The notes: a model not told the origin generated them from the letters alone. A DNA stretch of 64,000 nucleotides from Desulforapulum autotrophicum (GCA_020723285.1 DYJE01000014.1:39067-103066), one strand, 5' to 3'. Shown: positions 1 to 9,094, counted from the first letter of the stretch. Numbers and translations are program-made.

Positions 1-752
1 TAGGCCCTGATCAGATCATCGGACAGATCCTTGGGATGGGATGTGGCGAAACGGATGCGGAAAAGTCCGTCAATCTGTGCAACTTTCCGAAGCAGATCGG
101 GAAACGAGCATATCTTCTCTTTCAGGCCGTAACTGTTGACATTCTGCCCCAGAAGCGTCACTTCACGCGCGCCGTTTGCAACCAGCTTTTCGATTTCCCG
201 GATGATGTTTTCCGGTGTTCTGCTGGTCTCCCTGCCCCTGACATGGGGCACAATGCAGTAACTGCAAAAGTTGTCGCAACCGCGCATGATGGTCACAAAC
301 CGCGAGACATCCGGCGTCCGGTCATGGTCGTGATCTGGAAGGGCTTCAATCAGACCGGTGTCCATGGTCACGTCCACCACCCGGGTTTTCAGCTCTTCGA
401 AACGACGAAGCAGTTCCGGCAGACGACCCACGGCACGTGTTCCGAAAACGATGTCAACCCAGGGGAAACGGCTGACGAGGGCCGCCCCTTCCTGCTGGGC
501 CACACACCCCCCCACAGCCACCACAAGTTCCGGATTTTTCCGTTTCAGTTTATTGAGCCTTCCGATAAAACTGAAAGCCTTTTCTTCGGCTTTCTTTCGA
601 ACGGAACACGTGTTCACGATGACAAGATCGGCGTCTTCAAACGTTTCTGCCGGGACGTAACCCATGGGTCTTAAAACCCGTCCGAACATTTCGGAATCAT
701 AGACGTTCATCTGACATCCGATGGTATATACAAAAAGAGATCTGATATTCAT
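1..752 (-). CDS. miaB: tRNA-2-methylthio-N6-dimethylallyladenosine synthase MiaB (partial, C-terminus beyond window)
   Basis: Radical-SAM methylthiotransferase that adds a methylthio group to N6-isopentenyladenosine 37 of tRNAs reading UNN codons. Translating the minus strand from the ATG at 752 gives the family start YTIGCQMNVYDSE, then NTCSVRKKAEEK and the radical-SAM cluster motif CDNFCSYCIVPH followed by RGRE. The three UPF0004 cysteines and the CxxxCxxC cysteines are all present in the visible 250 residues. The C-terminal radical-SAM half and TRAM domain lie left of the window. Its ATG overlaps the stop of the DUF4911 gene (ATGA at 749-752), so it is the last visible gene of the csoR operon. 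Motifs separate it well from the related RimO and MtaB. Confidence 0.95.
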   Translation of the reverse strand, partial: MNIRSLFVYTIGCQMNVYDSEMFGRVLRPMGYVPAETFEDADLVIVNTCSVRKKAEEKAFSFIGRLNKLKRKNPELVVAVGGCVAQQEGAALVSRFPWVDIVFGTRAVGRLPELLRRFEELKTRVVDVTMDTGLIEALPDHDHDRTPDVSRFVTIMRGCDNFCSYCIVPHVRGRETSRTPENIIREIEKLVANGAREVTLLGQNVNSYGLKEKICSFPDLLRKVAQIDGLFRIRFATSHPKDLSDDLIRA

Positions 753-1009
753 AAGTTAGGGATTTCCATTCCTCCAACGCCGTTTTCCGCGTCTGTCTCA
801 TCCATTTCAAGTTCCTGTTTCAACCCCTCGACCACGGCCATGACCTCGTCCATGCAACCCGGAGCGATTCGAAGGACGATGATATCTTTCGAACCCGGAG
901 GTGTGCTGACCACCGCCAGTCCGTCGTGGGCTTCAAACGTGTAGCGGATGAAGCAAATGTCCCTGGGGTTCACGCGGTAATACCGTCTCTGAATGTTCAT
1001 CGGATTCAT
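749..1009 (-). CDS. DUF4911 domain protein
   Basis: An 86-residue protein matching my recollection of the DUF4911 family: a YYRVNPRDICFIRYTFEAHDG opening, a central VVSTPPGSKDIIVLRIAPGC and an acidic C-terminus. No catalytic motif or membrane segment is visible and the function is unknown. It is coupled at both ends: its start overlaps the permease stop (1006-1009) and its stop overlaps the miaB start (749-752). DUF4911 genes are often beside miaB in deltaproteobacteria, which hints at a role with the methylthiotransferase rather than with the metal exporter. That role is inference. Confidence 0.8.
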   Translation of the reverse strand: MNPMNIQRRYYRVNPRDICFIRYTFEAHDGLAVVSTPPGSKDIIVLRIAPGCMDEVMAVVEGLKQELEMDETDAENGVGGMEIPNL

Positions 1010-2268
1010 GGATTTTCAACCGTAAACCCGGCAAATGTTATGGCTGATTTCACTTTTTCCATGAGAGACAGTTCCTTAAGATCGAAAATCACTTTCTTTT
1101 CTGAAAGATCCACGGTGACATTGGATGTTCCCTCTATCCCCTCCACAGCCTTTTTCACAGAATTCTGGCAGTGCATGCAATTCATTCCGCCGACATTCAG
1201 TGTGACATTCCGACTCATATCAGACGCTCCCTTCCCTGTTTTGCTGTTGAAATATTTTTTAACAATATACATATCCCCATAATACCATAAAAGCATCAAA
1301 GCGAGAATCACCGATCCTGTCACTTTTAACCCCATGGGAATCATTTCTCCATGCTGATGGGTGAACAGCATGGACAACCCCATGTTTTTGACCATGATAT
1401 TGAGGATATACCCGAAAACCAGCGAAGAAACGGCGATGACCGCAAGAAAGATCAGGGTCGATCGCCTACCCACAACTTTCATGATGGCCGATATGCCAAT
1501 GGCGTTGGTGGCAGGGCCCGTCAGAAGAAACACAAGGGCCGCTCCGGGGGACATCCCCTTCATGATCAGCGACGCGGCGATGGGCGTTGAAGCCGAAGCA
1601 CAGACATACATGGGAATTCCGATGACCAGCATGATGAGCATGGAAACAAAGTCGCTGCCCATGTACATTTCAAAAAAGCCATCAGGCACCATCACGGTGA
1701 TCAGGCCGGCAATGAGAAAGCCCACCATCAGCGAATTGGCAATGGAACCGAGAAGCTCGTATTCCACATACCCGACAATATGCCGTGCCCGGTCCTTCAG
1801 AGTCTCGTCTGTCCTGTTGGCGGCCATGGGAAGCAGAGTCCCCTGGTCCTTGCCGCCAAAGACATTCACCATCAGCCCTGCAAGAATTCCGGTGATAAAC
1901 GATGCGATGATACGAAAAACCCCGAACACCCAGCCCAGCAGGGAGAACGTGATCATAAAACTGTCGGCCCCCACCTGAGGCGTGGTGATGAGAAACGATA
2001 CCGTCGCCCCTTTTGAAGCCCCGCTGTGTTTGAGTGACGTGGCCACTGGGATCACGGCGCAGGAGCAAATGGGAATCGGGATCCCGAACAGCGTGGCTTT
2101 GAATACGGATGAAACGGTATTCTTCCCAAGATGTTTCCGGATAAGAGACTCGGGGAAAAAGATATGGAGCACCGCCGCAACCACAAACCCAAGAATCAGA
2201 TAAATCGCCACTTCGTTGTAGAACAAGGCAATTTCCTTGAAATAATTCAGTATATGTTCATATGTCAT
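1006..2268 (-). CDS. SO_0444-type Cu/Zn efflux permease with C-terminal heavy-metal-associated domain
   Basis: A 420-residue inner-membrane permease of the DUF318/SO_0444 type, predicted to export copper or zinc. Hydrophobic segments fill residues 18-335. A PICSCAVIP motif (Cys68, Cys70) lies in the first half and a related CASASTPIAAS motif in the second half, the two-repeat pattern of this family. Residues about 354-418 form a ferredoxin-like HMA domain with GMNCMHC (Cys364, Cys367) that probably delivers metal to the channel. The start overlaps the csoR stop by ATGA (2265-2268), so expression should follow CsoR control. Copper is favoured from the CsoR partner, but the metal is not proven. 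Confidence 0.85.
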   Translation of the reverse strand: MTYEHILNYFKEIALFYNEVAIYLILGFVVAAVLHIFFPESLIRKHLGKNTVSSVFKATLFGIPIPICSCAVIPVATSLKHSGASKGATVSFLITTPQVGADSFMITFSLLGWVFGVFRIIASFITGILAGLMVNVFGGKDQGTLLPMAANRTDETLKDRARHIVGYVEYELLGSIANSLMVGFLIAGLITVMVPDGFFEMYMGSDFVSMLIMLVIGIPMYVCASASTPIAASLIMKGMSPGAALVFLLTGPATNAIGISAIMKVVGRRSTLIFLAVIAVSSLVFGYILNIMVKNMGLSMLFTHQHGEMIPMGLKVTGSVILALMLLWYYGDMYIVKKYFNSKTGKGASDMSRNVTLNVGGMNCMHCQNSVKKAVEGIEGTSNVTVDLSEKKVIFDLKELSLMEKVKSAITFAGFTVENP

Positions 2269-2537
2269 ACTTTACCCACTTTATAGATTGTGTCCACCAG
2301 CTCATCGATGGCGTCCTTGCCTTTTCCAAGGCTGATGGCCGTGGCCACACAGCTTTCGACATGACGTTTCATGATGATCTTGGATACCCCCTGAAGGGCT
2401 TTTTCCGCCGCCGTGATCTGGTTGATGATGTCAATGCAGTACTTTTCATTTTCAACCATTTTCATGATACCCCTGATCTGCCCTTCGATTCTCTTCAGGC
2501 GAGACAAGGAATCCTGCTTGATTTCTTCGTTGATCAT
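2265..2537 (-). CDS. csoR: CsoR/FrmR-family metal-sensing transcriptional repressor
   Basis: A 90-residue all-helical repressor of the CsoR/RcnR/FrmR family. The start at 2537 is chosen over an upstream in-frame ATG at 2591 because it follows a strong GGAGGAGG site and gives the usual SLSRLKRIEGQIRGI helix near the N-terminus. The metal-site residues read Cys34, His59, Cys63 (in EKYC and KRHVESC), the Cys-His-Cys set of copper-sensing CsoR rather than the nickel set of RcnR. The upstream ATG would place the coding region over the operator. It heads a four-gene translationally coupled operon ending in miaB. FrmR-like aldehyde sensing is the main alternative, but the HMA permease next door argues for metal. 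Confidence 0.88.
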   Translation of the reverse strand: MINEEIKQDSLSRLKRIEGQIRGIMKMVENEKYCIDIINQITAAEKALQGVSKIIMKRHVESCVATAISLGKGKDAIDELVDTIYKVGKV

Positions 2538-2555
2538 CCCTCCTCCTTTACCGTT

Positions 2556-2577
2556 ATACCCTACCCTGGTAGGGTAT
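2556..2577. promoter_or_regulatory. CsoR-like operator palindrome
   Basis: A perfect inverted repeat with 10-bp arms ATACCCTACC / GGTAGGGTAT and a 2-bp centre, 19 bp upstream of the csoR start. TACCC...GGGTA is the known style of CsoR operators. On the minus strand it lies between a possible -35 (TTGTGA) and -10 (TATAAC), so bound repressor should block RNA polymerase and metal should relieve it. The -35/-10 assignment is tentative. Confidence 0.82.
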
Positions 2578-2659
2578 TCACAAGTTAACAATCAAAAAAA
2601 AGGCTGTCAAGCTGAAAAATTTGAAGCCCATGACTCGGGGATCAGGCAAACTTCAGGTT

Positions 2660-3154
2660 TCAGTCCTGGTCTTTTTTATCTTTTTCATTATCTTTTTCAG
2701 AGGGTGCCCCAGGGTACGAAAACATGTTCATGAATGTTTTGAATGGCGACATTTCGGCCATGGTTTTCTGGGCCACGCCGGACAGTTCGGTGCTGAATTC
2801 CAGCATTTTGCGAAAATGCTCGTCAAAAGCGGATTTCTGATTGATATAGTTTTCAATGGTTTTCTGAAGGTGTTTTTCGAAAAATTCACTGAGAATATTG
2901 TCACCGTAACGGATCAGCATATGAAGCAAAGGAACGGGAAGAAGGGCTTTTTTACTTTTCGCCTCTTCAAGAACGATCTGCGTGAGGATATAAGCGGTGA
3001 CGTCCTCTTCGGAATCCGCATCAATCACCTTGACTTCCTTCATGTCTTTGATCATTTCGGAAACTTGGTTGATGGTGATGTATTTGCTGCTTTGAGTGTC
3101 GTACAACCGTCGATTATTGTACTTCTTTATAATAATCCTGTCAGACAAGGCCAT
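2660..3154 (-). CDS. phaR: Polyhydroxyalkanoate synthesis regulator PhaR-like protein
   Basis: A 164-residue protein with the PHB/PHA accumulation regulator DNA-binding domain at residues 5-65 (IIIKKYNNRRLYDTQSSKYIT is the family signature). An amphipathic helical region follows (about 65-140), then a charged tail rich in Lys, Asp and Glu. PhaR proteins bind PHA granules and repress phasin genes. No pha synthase or phasin gene is in this window, so the regulator stands alone here. Granule-bound phasin-like activity cannot be excluded. Confidence 0.85.
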   Translation of the reverse strand: MALSDRIIIKKYNNRRLYDTQSSKYITINQVSEMIKDMKEVKVIDADSEEDVTAYILTQIVLEEAKSKKALLPVPLLHMLIRYGDNILSEFFEKHLQKTIENYINQKSAFDEHFRKMLEFSTELSGVAQKTMAEMSPFKTFMNMFSYPGAPSEKDNEKDKKDQD

Positions 3155-3243
3155 TCTCCGTTTTGTTTCAATATACTGATTTCATTATCCTGATATGAAC
3201 AATTTCAGGCAAATAGGTTTGCATTGTAAATAAATCCGCATGG

Positions 3244-4065
3244 CTATGCAACAGGTTTTTCTGAAACAATCATTGAATCTAGTATAAGCCCGGCGGCTTC
3301 AGCGAATCCCTCCCCGCCTTCGCCTTCGGTGATGAAAGCAGGATGGAACGTCATGCGGTCAAGAAATGAAAGAACATTGCGGACCCCCACGGACAAAGGA
3401 AAAAACTCGAACATGGGCTCGTCGTTGGGTGAATCGCCCAAGTATATGAACCGGTTTTTTTCCTTGTCCAGATCCATGGCCCACAGCTCCCTTGCAAGCT
3501 GTTTCGTCATCTGGAGCTTGCTGTAATCACCGAACCAGCCGTTCACATGAATGGATGAGACTTTGCAGGTGGCCCCATGTTTTTTGAAAACAGCGCAGAT
3601 CCGGTCCACATCGTCCCATGAAAGCCTGGGCACATCTTCGCAGAAATCAATGGCAAGATCCGCTTCACGGTAATTCTGGTCGGAAGCCAGCGCCGTTCCC
3701 CGCACAGAACCCAGCACCTCGGCTGCGATGATTTTCAGCCGTTCACGTTTCTGCAAACGGGTAGGATCGTCGTCCACATAGCGTTTGATGAACGTTTGAC
3801 TCTTCTCGTCAACCCTGAAGTAAAACGCGCCGTTTTCGCCCACAACAGCGTCCACGGGCCACATTCTGGCAATATGATCGCACCAGCCCGCAGGTCTTCC
3901 CGTGATAGGCACCACATGCAACCCCGACTGTTTCAAGTTCCACAGTGCGGTATACGCCGATGCCGGAATTTTTCCGTGAAGTGAAAACGTATCGTCGATA
4001 TCAAAAAACACCCCTTTGATATCTTTCAGATCTTCAGTGGGCAGGTTTTCAAGGGGAAATGGCAT
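3244..4065 (-). CDS. HAD-superfamily phosphatase, subfamily IIB type
   Basis: A 273-residue cytoplasmic phosphatase. Motif I is DIDDTFS with nucleophile Asp22 and acid/base Asp24; motif II is PITGRPAGW; motif IV is GDSPNDEPMFEFF near residue 215. The cap between motifs II and III (about residues 85-185) fits the C2B cap of HAD-IIB enzymes such as sugar-phosphate and mannosyl-3-phosphoglycerate phosphatases. The gene follows the phosphatidyltransferase gene by 73 bp on the same strand and may be co-transcribed. The substrate cannot be read from the sequence. Confidence 0.8.
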   Translation of the reverse strand: MPFPLENLPTEDLKDIKGVFFDIDDTFSLHGKIPASAYTALWNLKQSGLHVVPITGRPAGWCDHIARMWPVDAVVGENGAFYFRVDEKSQTFIKRYVDDDPTRLQKRERLKIIAAEVLGSVRGTALASDQNYREADLAIDFCEDVPRLSWDDVDRICAVFKKHGATCKVSSIHVNGWFGDYSKLQMTKQLARELWAMDLDKEKNRFIYLGDSPNDEPMFEFFPLSVGVRNVLSFLDRMTFHPAFITEGEGGEGFAEAAGLILDSMIVSEKPVA

Positions 4066-4138
4066 CGTTACACACGGCCTGGTTACGGGGAGCTAAAAGC
4101 GGAGCAGCCGTCGCCCTATGGCTCTATGGAAAGAACGG

Positions 4139-4729
4139 CTACTGTTTCTGTTTAAGGTTTTCTTCCATGGATACGCTGATGGCCGATGCGGCGTATTCCA
4201 CCACGGAAGCCGCCGTTGCGATGATGATGATCCAGGAAAAGAGGTATCGTGTCCAGTCGCCGATATAAGGCCAGTAAACAGGACCCAGAAGGATGAAAAA
4301 TGCTCCGACACCCTGGACGATGGCCTTGATTTTTCCGCTTCGTTTGGCAGCCACGGAACGGTTGTGTTTGGTCAGGATGATCCGTGAATAGGCCACAGTC
4401 ACGTCACGAAGCGCCATGACCAGTGGAACAAGAAAAAGGATGTAATGAACGGAATGGTACTGAGCCGATGCCATGGACCAGAAAACAATAAGACGGCTGA
4501 CGCTGTCGGCATAGGGATCGAGCATGGCCCCATGCTCGCTGACAAGGTTAAGCCGTCTGGCGCTGAATCCGTCAAGAAGATCGGACAGCTCGATAAGCCC
4601 CAGGAGAATGAGGCAGAAGAGAAGCATCCCGTAGGACCAGTCGCACACATTGAGTGTGATACCGAAGATCATGGCCATGGGAATCCGGGACAGGGTGATG
4701 AGCTGAACGATTATAAAATTGGATTTCAC
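4139..4729 (-). CDS. CDP-alcohol phosphatidyltransferase family protein
   Basis: A 196-residue inner-membrane enzyme that moves a phosphatidyl group from a CDP-activated donor to an alcohol, probably in phospholipid synthesis. The family motif DGx2ARx8Gx3Dx3D is complete: Asp53, Gly54, Ala57, Arg58, Gly67, Asp71, Asp75. Hydrophobic helices flank it at about residues 5-25, 32-50, 95-115 and 150-180. The size fits PgsA-like enzymes, but the acceptor (glycerol phosphate, inositol phosphate or another) cannot be told from the motif alone. Confidence 0.85.
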   Translation of the reverse strand: MKSNFIIVQLITLSRIPMAMIFGITLNVCDWSYGMLLFCLILLGLIELSDLLDGFSARRLNLVSEHGAMLDPYADSVSRLIVFWSMASAQYHSVHYILFLVPLVMALRDVTVAYSRIILTKHNRSVAAKRSGKIKAIVQGVGAFFILLGPVYWPYIGDWTRYLFSWIIIIATAASVVEYAASAISVSMEENLKQKQ

Positions 4730-4926
4730 GATTCAATCCCCTGATATTTATGCGTAAGTCTTGAAGACATCCGTTTGCCAGAATAAGCTGTCAGTAAACC
4801 CTTGTTGTAATTAAAAAATTCAAACACTCTTTATCCAATTTACCGAACATTTGTCAACAGGAAACACGGCGTCAAAACGTCATGGATGAAGATCGGAGAA
4901 GCCTCAGGATGATTACAGGAATCGCG

Positions 4927-5730
4927 TCACGCCGCTTTTTTTTGTCTTCTGTCTTTTCTGATTTCCGGAGAAAAGGATGCAAGGATCCTGATTTTTTCAA
5001 GTTTCGGTGGAAGCGATCGGGTCATCTGGATTTTGAGATCATCCGTGATGGATTTGAGGCCGTTCAGGTGTTTCACCCCGCCATGGGCGAGAACCATGGT
5101 TTCAACATCAAGATTTGCCAGAATGTCAAGACTTTGCGCCATTCTTCTTTCCATGGGAACAGGAAAAGGAAGGACATACTTGCCGTTGATGCAGAGGATG
5201 ACATCGGCGGCGTACAGGAGCTTTTCCTTTTTATTGTAAAACACCATGTCATGGTGTGTGTGCCCCGGTGTGCTGATCACCGCCCAGTCTTCGAATCCCG
5301 GAAGAACGGAGCCGCTGTCCAGCGGGTGATCGATACGGATTTTTCTGTCGTAAAACAGGTTTGACATGGGTTTTCTTGTGGTTCTCACCACATGATAGCC
5401 CAGAGAAATATCCACCTTGTGCTGGATAAAGCCCATGATCCCGCGGTACCATTCATTGATGCCTCTCGGCGCGGCAAGGGGCAACCCGTGTTTGCGGCAG
5501 AAGAAAGGAGCCCCTCCCCCGTGGTCCGGATGCGCATGGGACGCCACGACAAGCTTGACCGAGCTCAAACTTCTTTTCAGCTTTTTTTCGATATACGTTT
5601 CGACCCGAGTGATGTCACAGCGGCAACCGCAATCCAGAAGGAGGATTTTATCAGGGTAGACCGCAAGGTAAATGGTTGAAATGATGCCGTCGATGGTGTG
5701 GAGGGAAAAATCCTGAAACACTTGATTCAT
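4927..5730 (-). CDS. Metallo-beta-lactamase fold hydrolase
   Basis: A 267-residue protein with the MBL-fold metal motif HAHPDH (His65, His67, Asp69, His70), a second-shell STPGHTHHD near residue 155, the metal-bridging Asp in YAADVIL and a late His in LAHGG near residue 215. No signal peptide is seen, so it is probably a cytoplasmic binuclear-zinc hydrolase of the glyoxalase-II-like or lactonase type. It is followed and preceded by unrelated single genes. The substrate is unknown. Confidence 0.82.
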   Translation of the reverse strand: MNQVFQDFSLHTIDGIISTIYLAVYPDKILLLDCGCRCDITRVETYIEKKLKRSLSSVKLVVASHAHPDHGGGAPFFCRKHGLPLAAPRGINEWYRGIMGFIQHKVDISLGYHVVRTTRKPMSNLFYDRKIRIDHPLDSGSVLPGFEDWAVISTPGHTHHDMVFYNKKEKLLYAADVILCINGKYVLPFPVPMERRMAQSLDILANLDVETMVLAHGGVKHLNGLKSITDDLKIQMTRSLPPKLEKIRILASFSPEIRKDRRQKKAA

Positions 5731-5873
5731 GACTCAATAAAACTCCGTTCATAATTAAAGTTTACTTTAACATTAGGTTTTATCACGGATCTTGTCAATG
5801 AAGAAGTGAAACCCGCCGCCAATTTTAACATCCGGTCAATGACACAAACCACCGAGAGTTGTCAAGACTCTTG

Positions 5874-6836
5874 TCAGGCGTGGTTCCGCAGCTTCAACTC
5901 CAGAGGATGTGGATTCAGATAAATCTGTCGACCAAGATAGGGTTCGCCTGTTTTCCGGACATAATGGTTGATCAGGGTCACCGGCACGATCAACGGCAGG
6001 GAACCGGCCCTGTAATATTCAATCACCTCATTCAGTTCCGCTTTCTCATCCGTCGACATATGCCGTTTGAAATAACCGGCCATGTGATGAAGAACGTTCA
6101 CATGTTTGGGTACGGTGGCTTTGAGCTGCATGGCCTCGGTCAGCAGGGTTTCATACTGTCTCATATCCTCTTCAAGGGTTTCTTTTTTAAGGCCCGCCAC
6201 CAGCTTACCCATCATCGAATAATGCTTGGGGCTGTGGGACATGATCAGGTATTTGTGAATGGTATGAAAATCCATCATGTGCCGGACATGTTTTTCATGT
6301 TTCAGAAGATCGCGCCAGCGTTTGAAGACAAAAATCCGTTCGATGAAATTTTCCCGGATGGCGTCGTCACACAGCCTGCCGTCCTCCTCCACAGGCACAA
6401 GGGGAAAGGCATTCACAAAAGCCCGTGCAAACAGGCCGGTGCCCTGATTCACCGGATAACCTTTGTCATTATAAACCTTGACCTTGTAAAGTCCGCTGCT
6501 GGGGGATTTCCCTTTGAAAATGAACCCGCAAAGATCTTGGGCCCCAAGTTCTCCAACCCTCTTTTCAGCCCAGGCCGTCATCATATCTGTGATATCCTGC
6601 CGTGACCTGTGGGTCATGAGCCGGGGATCTGCGGGGTCACCCACAAGGCGAAGCGGTTCCCGTGGCACGCCCAGTCCGGATTCCCATTCAGGACAGACAG
6701 GCACAAACTGAAAGAACCTCCCCAGAATATCCTTGATGAAATGATTCAACTGGTGACCCCCGTTCCACCTGACCCTTTCACCGATCAAACAGGCACTGAC
6801 ACCCACGGGTATAACCGTTTCCGGTGTTTTTTCCAT
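5874..6836 (-). CDS. DUF523 and DUF1722 (YbgA-like) domain protein
   Basis: A 320-residue protein with an N-terminal DUF523 domain (residues about 10-155: GVSACLIGERVRWNGGH, then CPEWESGLGVPREP and FIFKGKSPSSGLYKV) and a C-terminal DUF1722/YbgA domain (about 185-310: FHTIHKYLIMSHSPKHYSMMGKLV). The start at 6836 follows a GAGAGG site; an upstream ATG at 6890 lacks one. The same two-domain architecture is widespread, sometimes near photolyase genes, and has no firmly assigned activity. The UV-damage endonuclease gene 1.4 kb away is a weak contextual link to DNA repair. Confidence 0.82.
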   Translation of the reverse strand: MEKTPETVIPVGVSACLIGERVRWNGGHQLNHFIKDILGRFFQFVPVCPEWESGLGVPREPLRLVGDPADPRLMTHRSRQDITDMMTAWAEKRVGELGAQDLCGFIFKGKSPSSGLYKVKVYNDKGYPVNQGTGLFARAFVNAFPLVPVEEDGRLCDDAIRENFIERIFVFKRWRDLLKHEKHVRHMMDFHTIHKYLIMSHSPKHYSMMGKLVAGLKKETLEEDMRQYETLLTEAMQLKATVPKHVNVLHHMAGYFKRHMSTDEKAELNEVIEYYRAGSLPLIVPVTLINHYVRKTGEPYLGRQIYLNPHPLELKLRNHA

Positions 6837-7007
6837 TGAAAGACCTCTCTCTTTTGAAATTCTTGAACAAAATTCAGGAAACGCCCACAACTTGAAAACA
6901 TCTATAGATACCTTATGTTGTTATAAAAACCAATCATTGAAACGGTCGTCGGCATGACGTCCATGTCAGGCTGTTCAATGAAAGACCTGGGGACAAAAGG
7001 AGAAATC

Positions 7008-8216
7008 ATGGTTTTGACCAACATTGATTCACTGGCTGATCTGTGCTTTAAGCTGACCTGGGAAAAGGACGGTGTTAAACATGAGGAGCATTATTTCGGC
7101 GACGAAGTGAACCTTTACAGAGATTTTTTCCCTGGCGACATATCGCAGAAGCTTCTGAACCGGCCCGTCGGAGATGTTATGTCCTGGTCCTTCGAACCGG
7201 GAAGCCTGATTCCCGGCCACAGCGAGAAAAACCTCCACATCGTCCCTCACTCTCACTGCGATCTGAAAAACCTTCGGGGACAGGAATACCGGCTCCGTCA
7301 AGGCCGTTTCTATCCCAAGGGAATACTTAAAGGGATTGCGGGTGTTTTCAGTGAAAACATCACCCCGTTCCGTGTGCTTGAATGCAACGGGAGGCATATC
7401 ACAGCGGATTTCAATCATCCTCTTGCAGGGCTTACCTTAAACGTCACTGTCGAGATCCTTGACATCCGCCCCAAGAAAAAAGAGCGGGGCGGCATGTGTT
7501 ATGACTGGCTCGAACAGCTCACCGACGGGCCGGGCATCCAGGCCCGGATGAAAAACCAGGTGAGCGATTTTTTTTCTGACAGACCTTTTGCTCGGGACGA
7601 CGAAAATCCCGATGCCTTGTTCTATAAAAAAGACAGACTTGTCAGCCATATTGACGAACGCGCCCGGCTGACCCTTTCGGAGGTTTATGGCAAAACCCTT
7701 GAAAATGGATGTTCCGTCCTCGATCTGATGAGCAGCTGGCAATCCCATATTCCGGAACCCCTCGAATTCAAAGAGCTTCACGGAATCGGGATGAATCCCC
7801 ATGAGCTTCAGGCAAACGGCCGCCTGACGTCATACCAGGTCCACGATCTGAATGTGAATCCCATGATACCCTGTTCTGACAGAACATTCGACCATGTCAT
7901 CTGTTCACTGTCCGTTGAATACCTCACCCGTCCCTTTGATGTCTTCAAGGATGTGGCAAGGGTTCTTAAACCGGGGGGATCTTTCATCGTCACGTTTTCA
8001 AACCGATGGTTTGACGGAAAATCCATCACGATCTGGAAAGAGCTGCATGAATTCGAGCGTGTCGGACTTGTTGCGGAATACTTTCATGCATCCGGGTTGT
8101 TTGACCGGCTGGAGACCCTGTCAGTCCGGGGTTACCCAAGGCCATACACAGACGACTATTTCCCGAAACTGAAACTGTCAGACCCCATTTATATGATCCG
8201 GGGTTTTAAAAAGTGA
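7008..8216 (+). CDS. SlyD/FKBP-like domain fused to an atypical SAM-dependent methyltransferase
   Basis: A 402-residue fusion. Residues 1-150 resemble a SlyD-type FKBP peptidyl-prolyl isomerase, clearest at DFNHPLAGLTLNVTVEILDI near residue 137. Residues about 195-400 are a class-I methyltransferase: VLDLMSSWQSHIP near 235 replaces the usual glycine-rich VLDxGxGxG loop, followed by DHVICSLSVEYLTRP and a VLKPGGSFIVTFSNR strand. The start at 7008 follows an AAAAGGAG site; an ATG at 6954 has none. Its 3' end overlaps the convergent uvsE gene by 28 bp. The FKBP half may chaperone or orient the substrate, which is inference. Confidence 0.75.
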   Translation: MVLTNIDSLADLCFKLTWEKDGVKHEEHYFGDEVNLYRDFFPGDISQKLLNRPVGDVMSWSFEPGSLIPGHSEKNLHIVPHSHCDLKNLRGQEYRLRQGRFYPKGILKGIAGVFSENITPFRVLECNGRHITADFNHPLAGLTLNVTVEILDIRPKKKERGGMCYDWLEQLTDGPGIQARMKNQVSDFFSDRPFARDDENPDALFYKKDRLVSHIDERARLTLSEVYGKTLENGCSVLDLMSSWQSHIPEPLEFKELHGIGMNPHELQANGRLTSYQVHDLNVNPMIPCSDRTFDHVICSLSVEYLTRPFDVFKDVARVLKPGGSFIVTFSNRWFDGKSITIWKELHEFERVGLVAEYFHASGLFDRLETLSVRGYPRPYTDDYFPKLKLSDPIYMIRGFKK

Positions 8217-9094
8217 GACATCACGTCTTTCACGGCCAGTTCCTTGGCCTTGGCCTCCACTTCCACCGTGATGGTAAGGTGAATCCAGCATTCGGGGAAA
8301 TCCGGCAGATCGATGTAATCCGCATGGTTTCTCGGATTTTTCCCGTGCCATGAGGCAAGAGGACTTGAAACATGGAACAGGGGTTCCCGGTTCCATGTTT
8401 TCATGGCAAGCTCCGTCGTTTCTTCAATGCCCACCCCGTCAGGCAGACAGCGGTGATGATGGACATCGTAAACAAAGGGAATACCGGTTTCAAGACACAC
8501 GGGCAGAAGATCGCCCGGCGAGTAAACCCTGTCATCGTTTTCAAGGGTCAGACGTGACCGGATGGCATCCGGCAGATTTTCGATGTTTCTCAGAAGGCGT
8601 TCCAGCGCGGACGCCTTGTCCCCGTATGCCCCTCCCCCGTGGATATTGATCACGTCGGCGTTGACCAGATCCGCCAGCTCCGCCTGATATGCAAGCTCGT
8701 CGATGGATTTGGCGGTGACGTCGGCACGCGGCGAGGACAGCAAGGTGAACTGATCGGGATGAAAGCCGGTTCGGACATCATGGTCACGGCTGTAAGTTCC
8801 GCACATCCTGAATTTTTCTTCAACCAGTTGCCCATCGGGGAGATCACCGATGGCGTAACCCAGCTCCGGGTGTGTTTTAAGGGGCAGGATCTGGCTGTTG
8901 ATCCTGAAATCCCCTATTCCGTTGTCCTTGCAGAAGCAAAGGGCTGCATAAAGGGCTTCGGCATTGTGCAGAACAAGCCCGTTCAGGTATCGGAGCTGTT
9001 CGGACCGGTTCTTTTTTGAGAGAAAAGCCGCCGTAGCCCTTCGGAACGTGATCGGCTGTTCTTTGAAAATGCAGCAGAGACCCCATCGGATCAT
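8189..9094 (-). CDS. uvsE: UV DNA damage endonuclease UvsE
   Basis: A 301-residue TIM-barrel endonuclease that nicks 5' of UV photoproducts and starts alternative excision repair. The family opening MIRWGLCCIFKEQPITFRRAT is intact. Further family blocks are FRINSQILPLKTHPELGY, HPDQFTLLSSPR, VINIHGGGAYGDK, LTLENDD and FVYDVHHHRC, which carry the metal-binding His, Glu and Asp residues. Length is normal. It converges on the FKBP-methyltransferase gene with a 28-bp tail overlap. Confidence 0.93.
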   Translation of the reverse strand: MIRWGLCCIFKEQPITFRRATAAFLSKKNRSEQLRYLNGLVLHNAEALYAALCFCKDNGIGDFRINSQILPLKTHPELGYAIGDLPDGQLVEEKFRMCGTYSRDHDVRTGFHPDQFTLLSSPRADVTAKSIDELAYQAELADLVNADVINIHGGGAYGDKASALERLLRNIENLPDAIRSRLTLENDDRVYSPGDLLPVCLETGIPFVYDVHHHRCLPDGVGIEETTELAMKTWNREPLFHVSSPLASWHGKNPRNHADYIDLPDFPECWIHLTITVEVEAKAKELAVKDVMSHFLKPRII

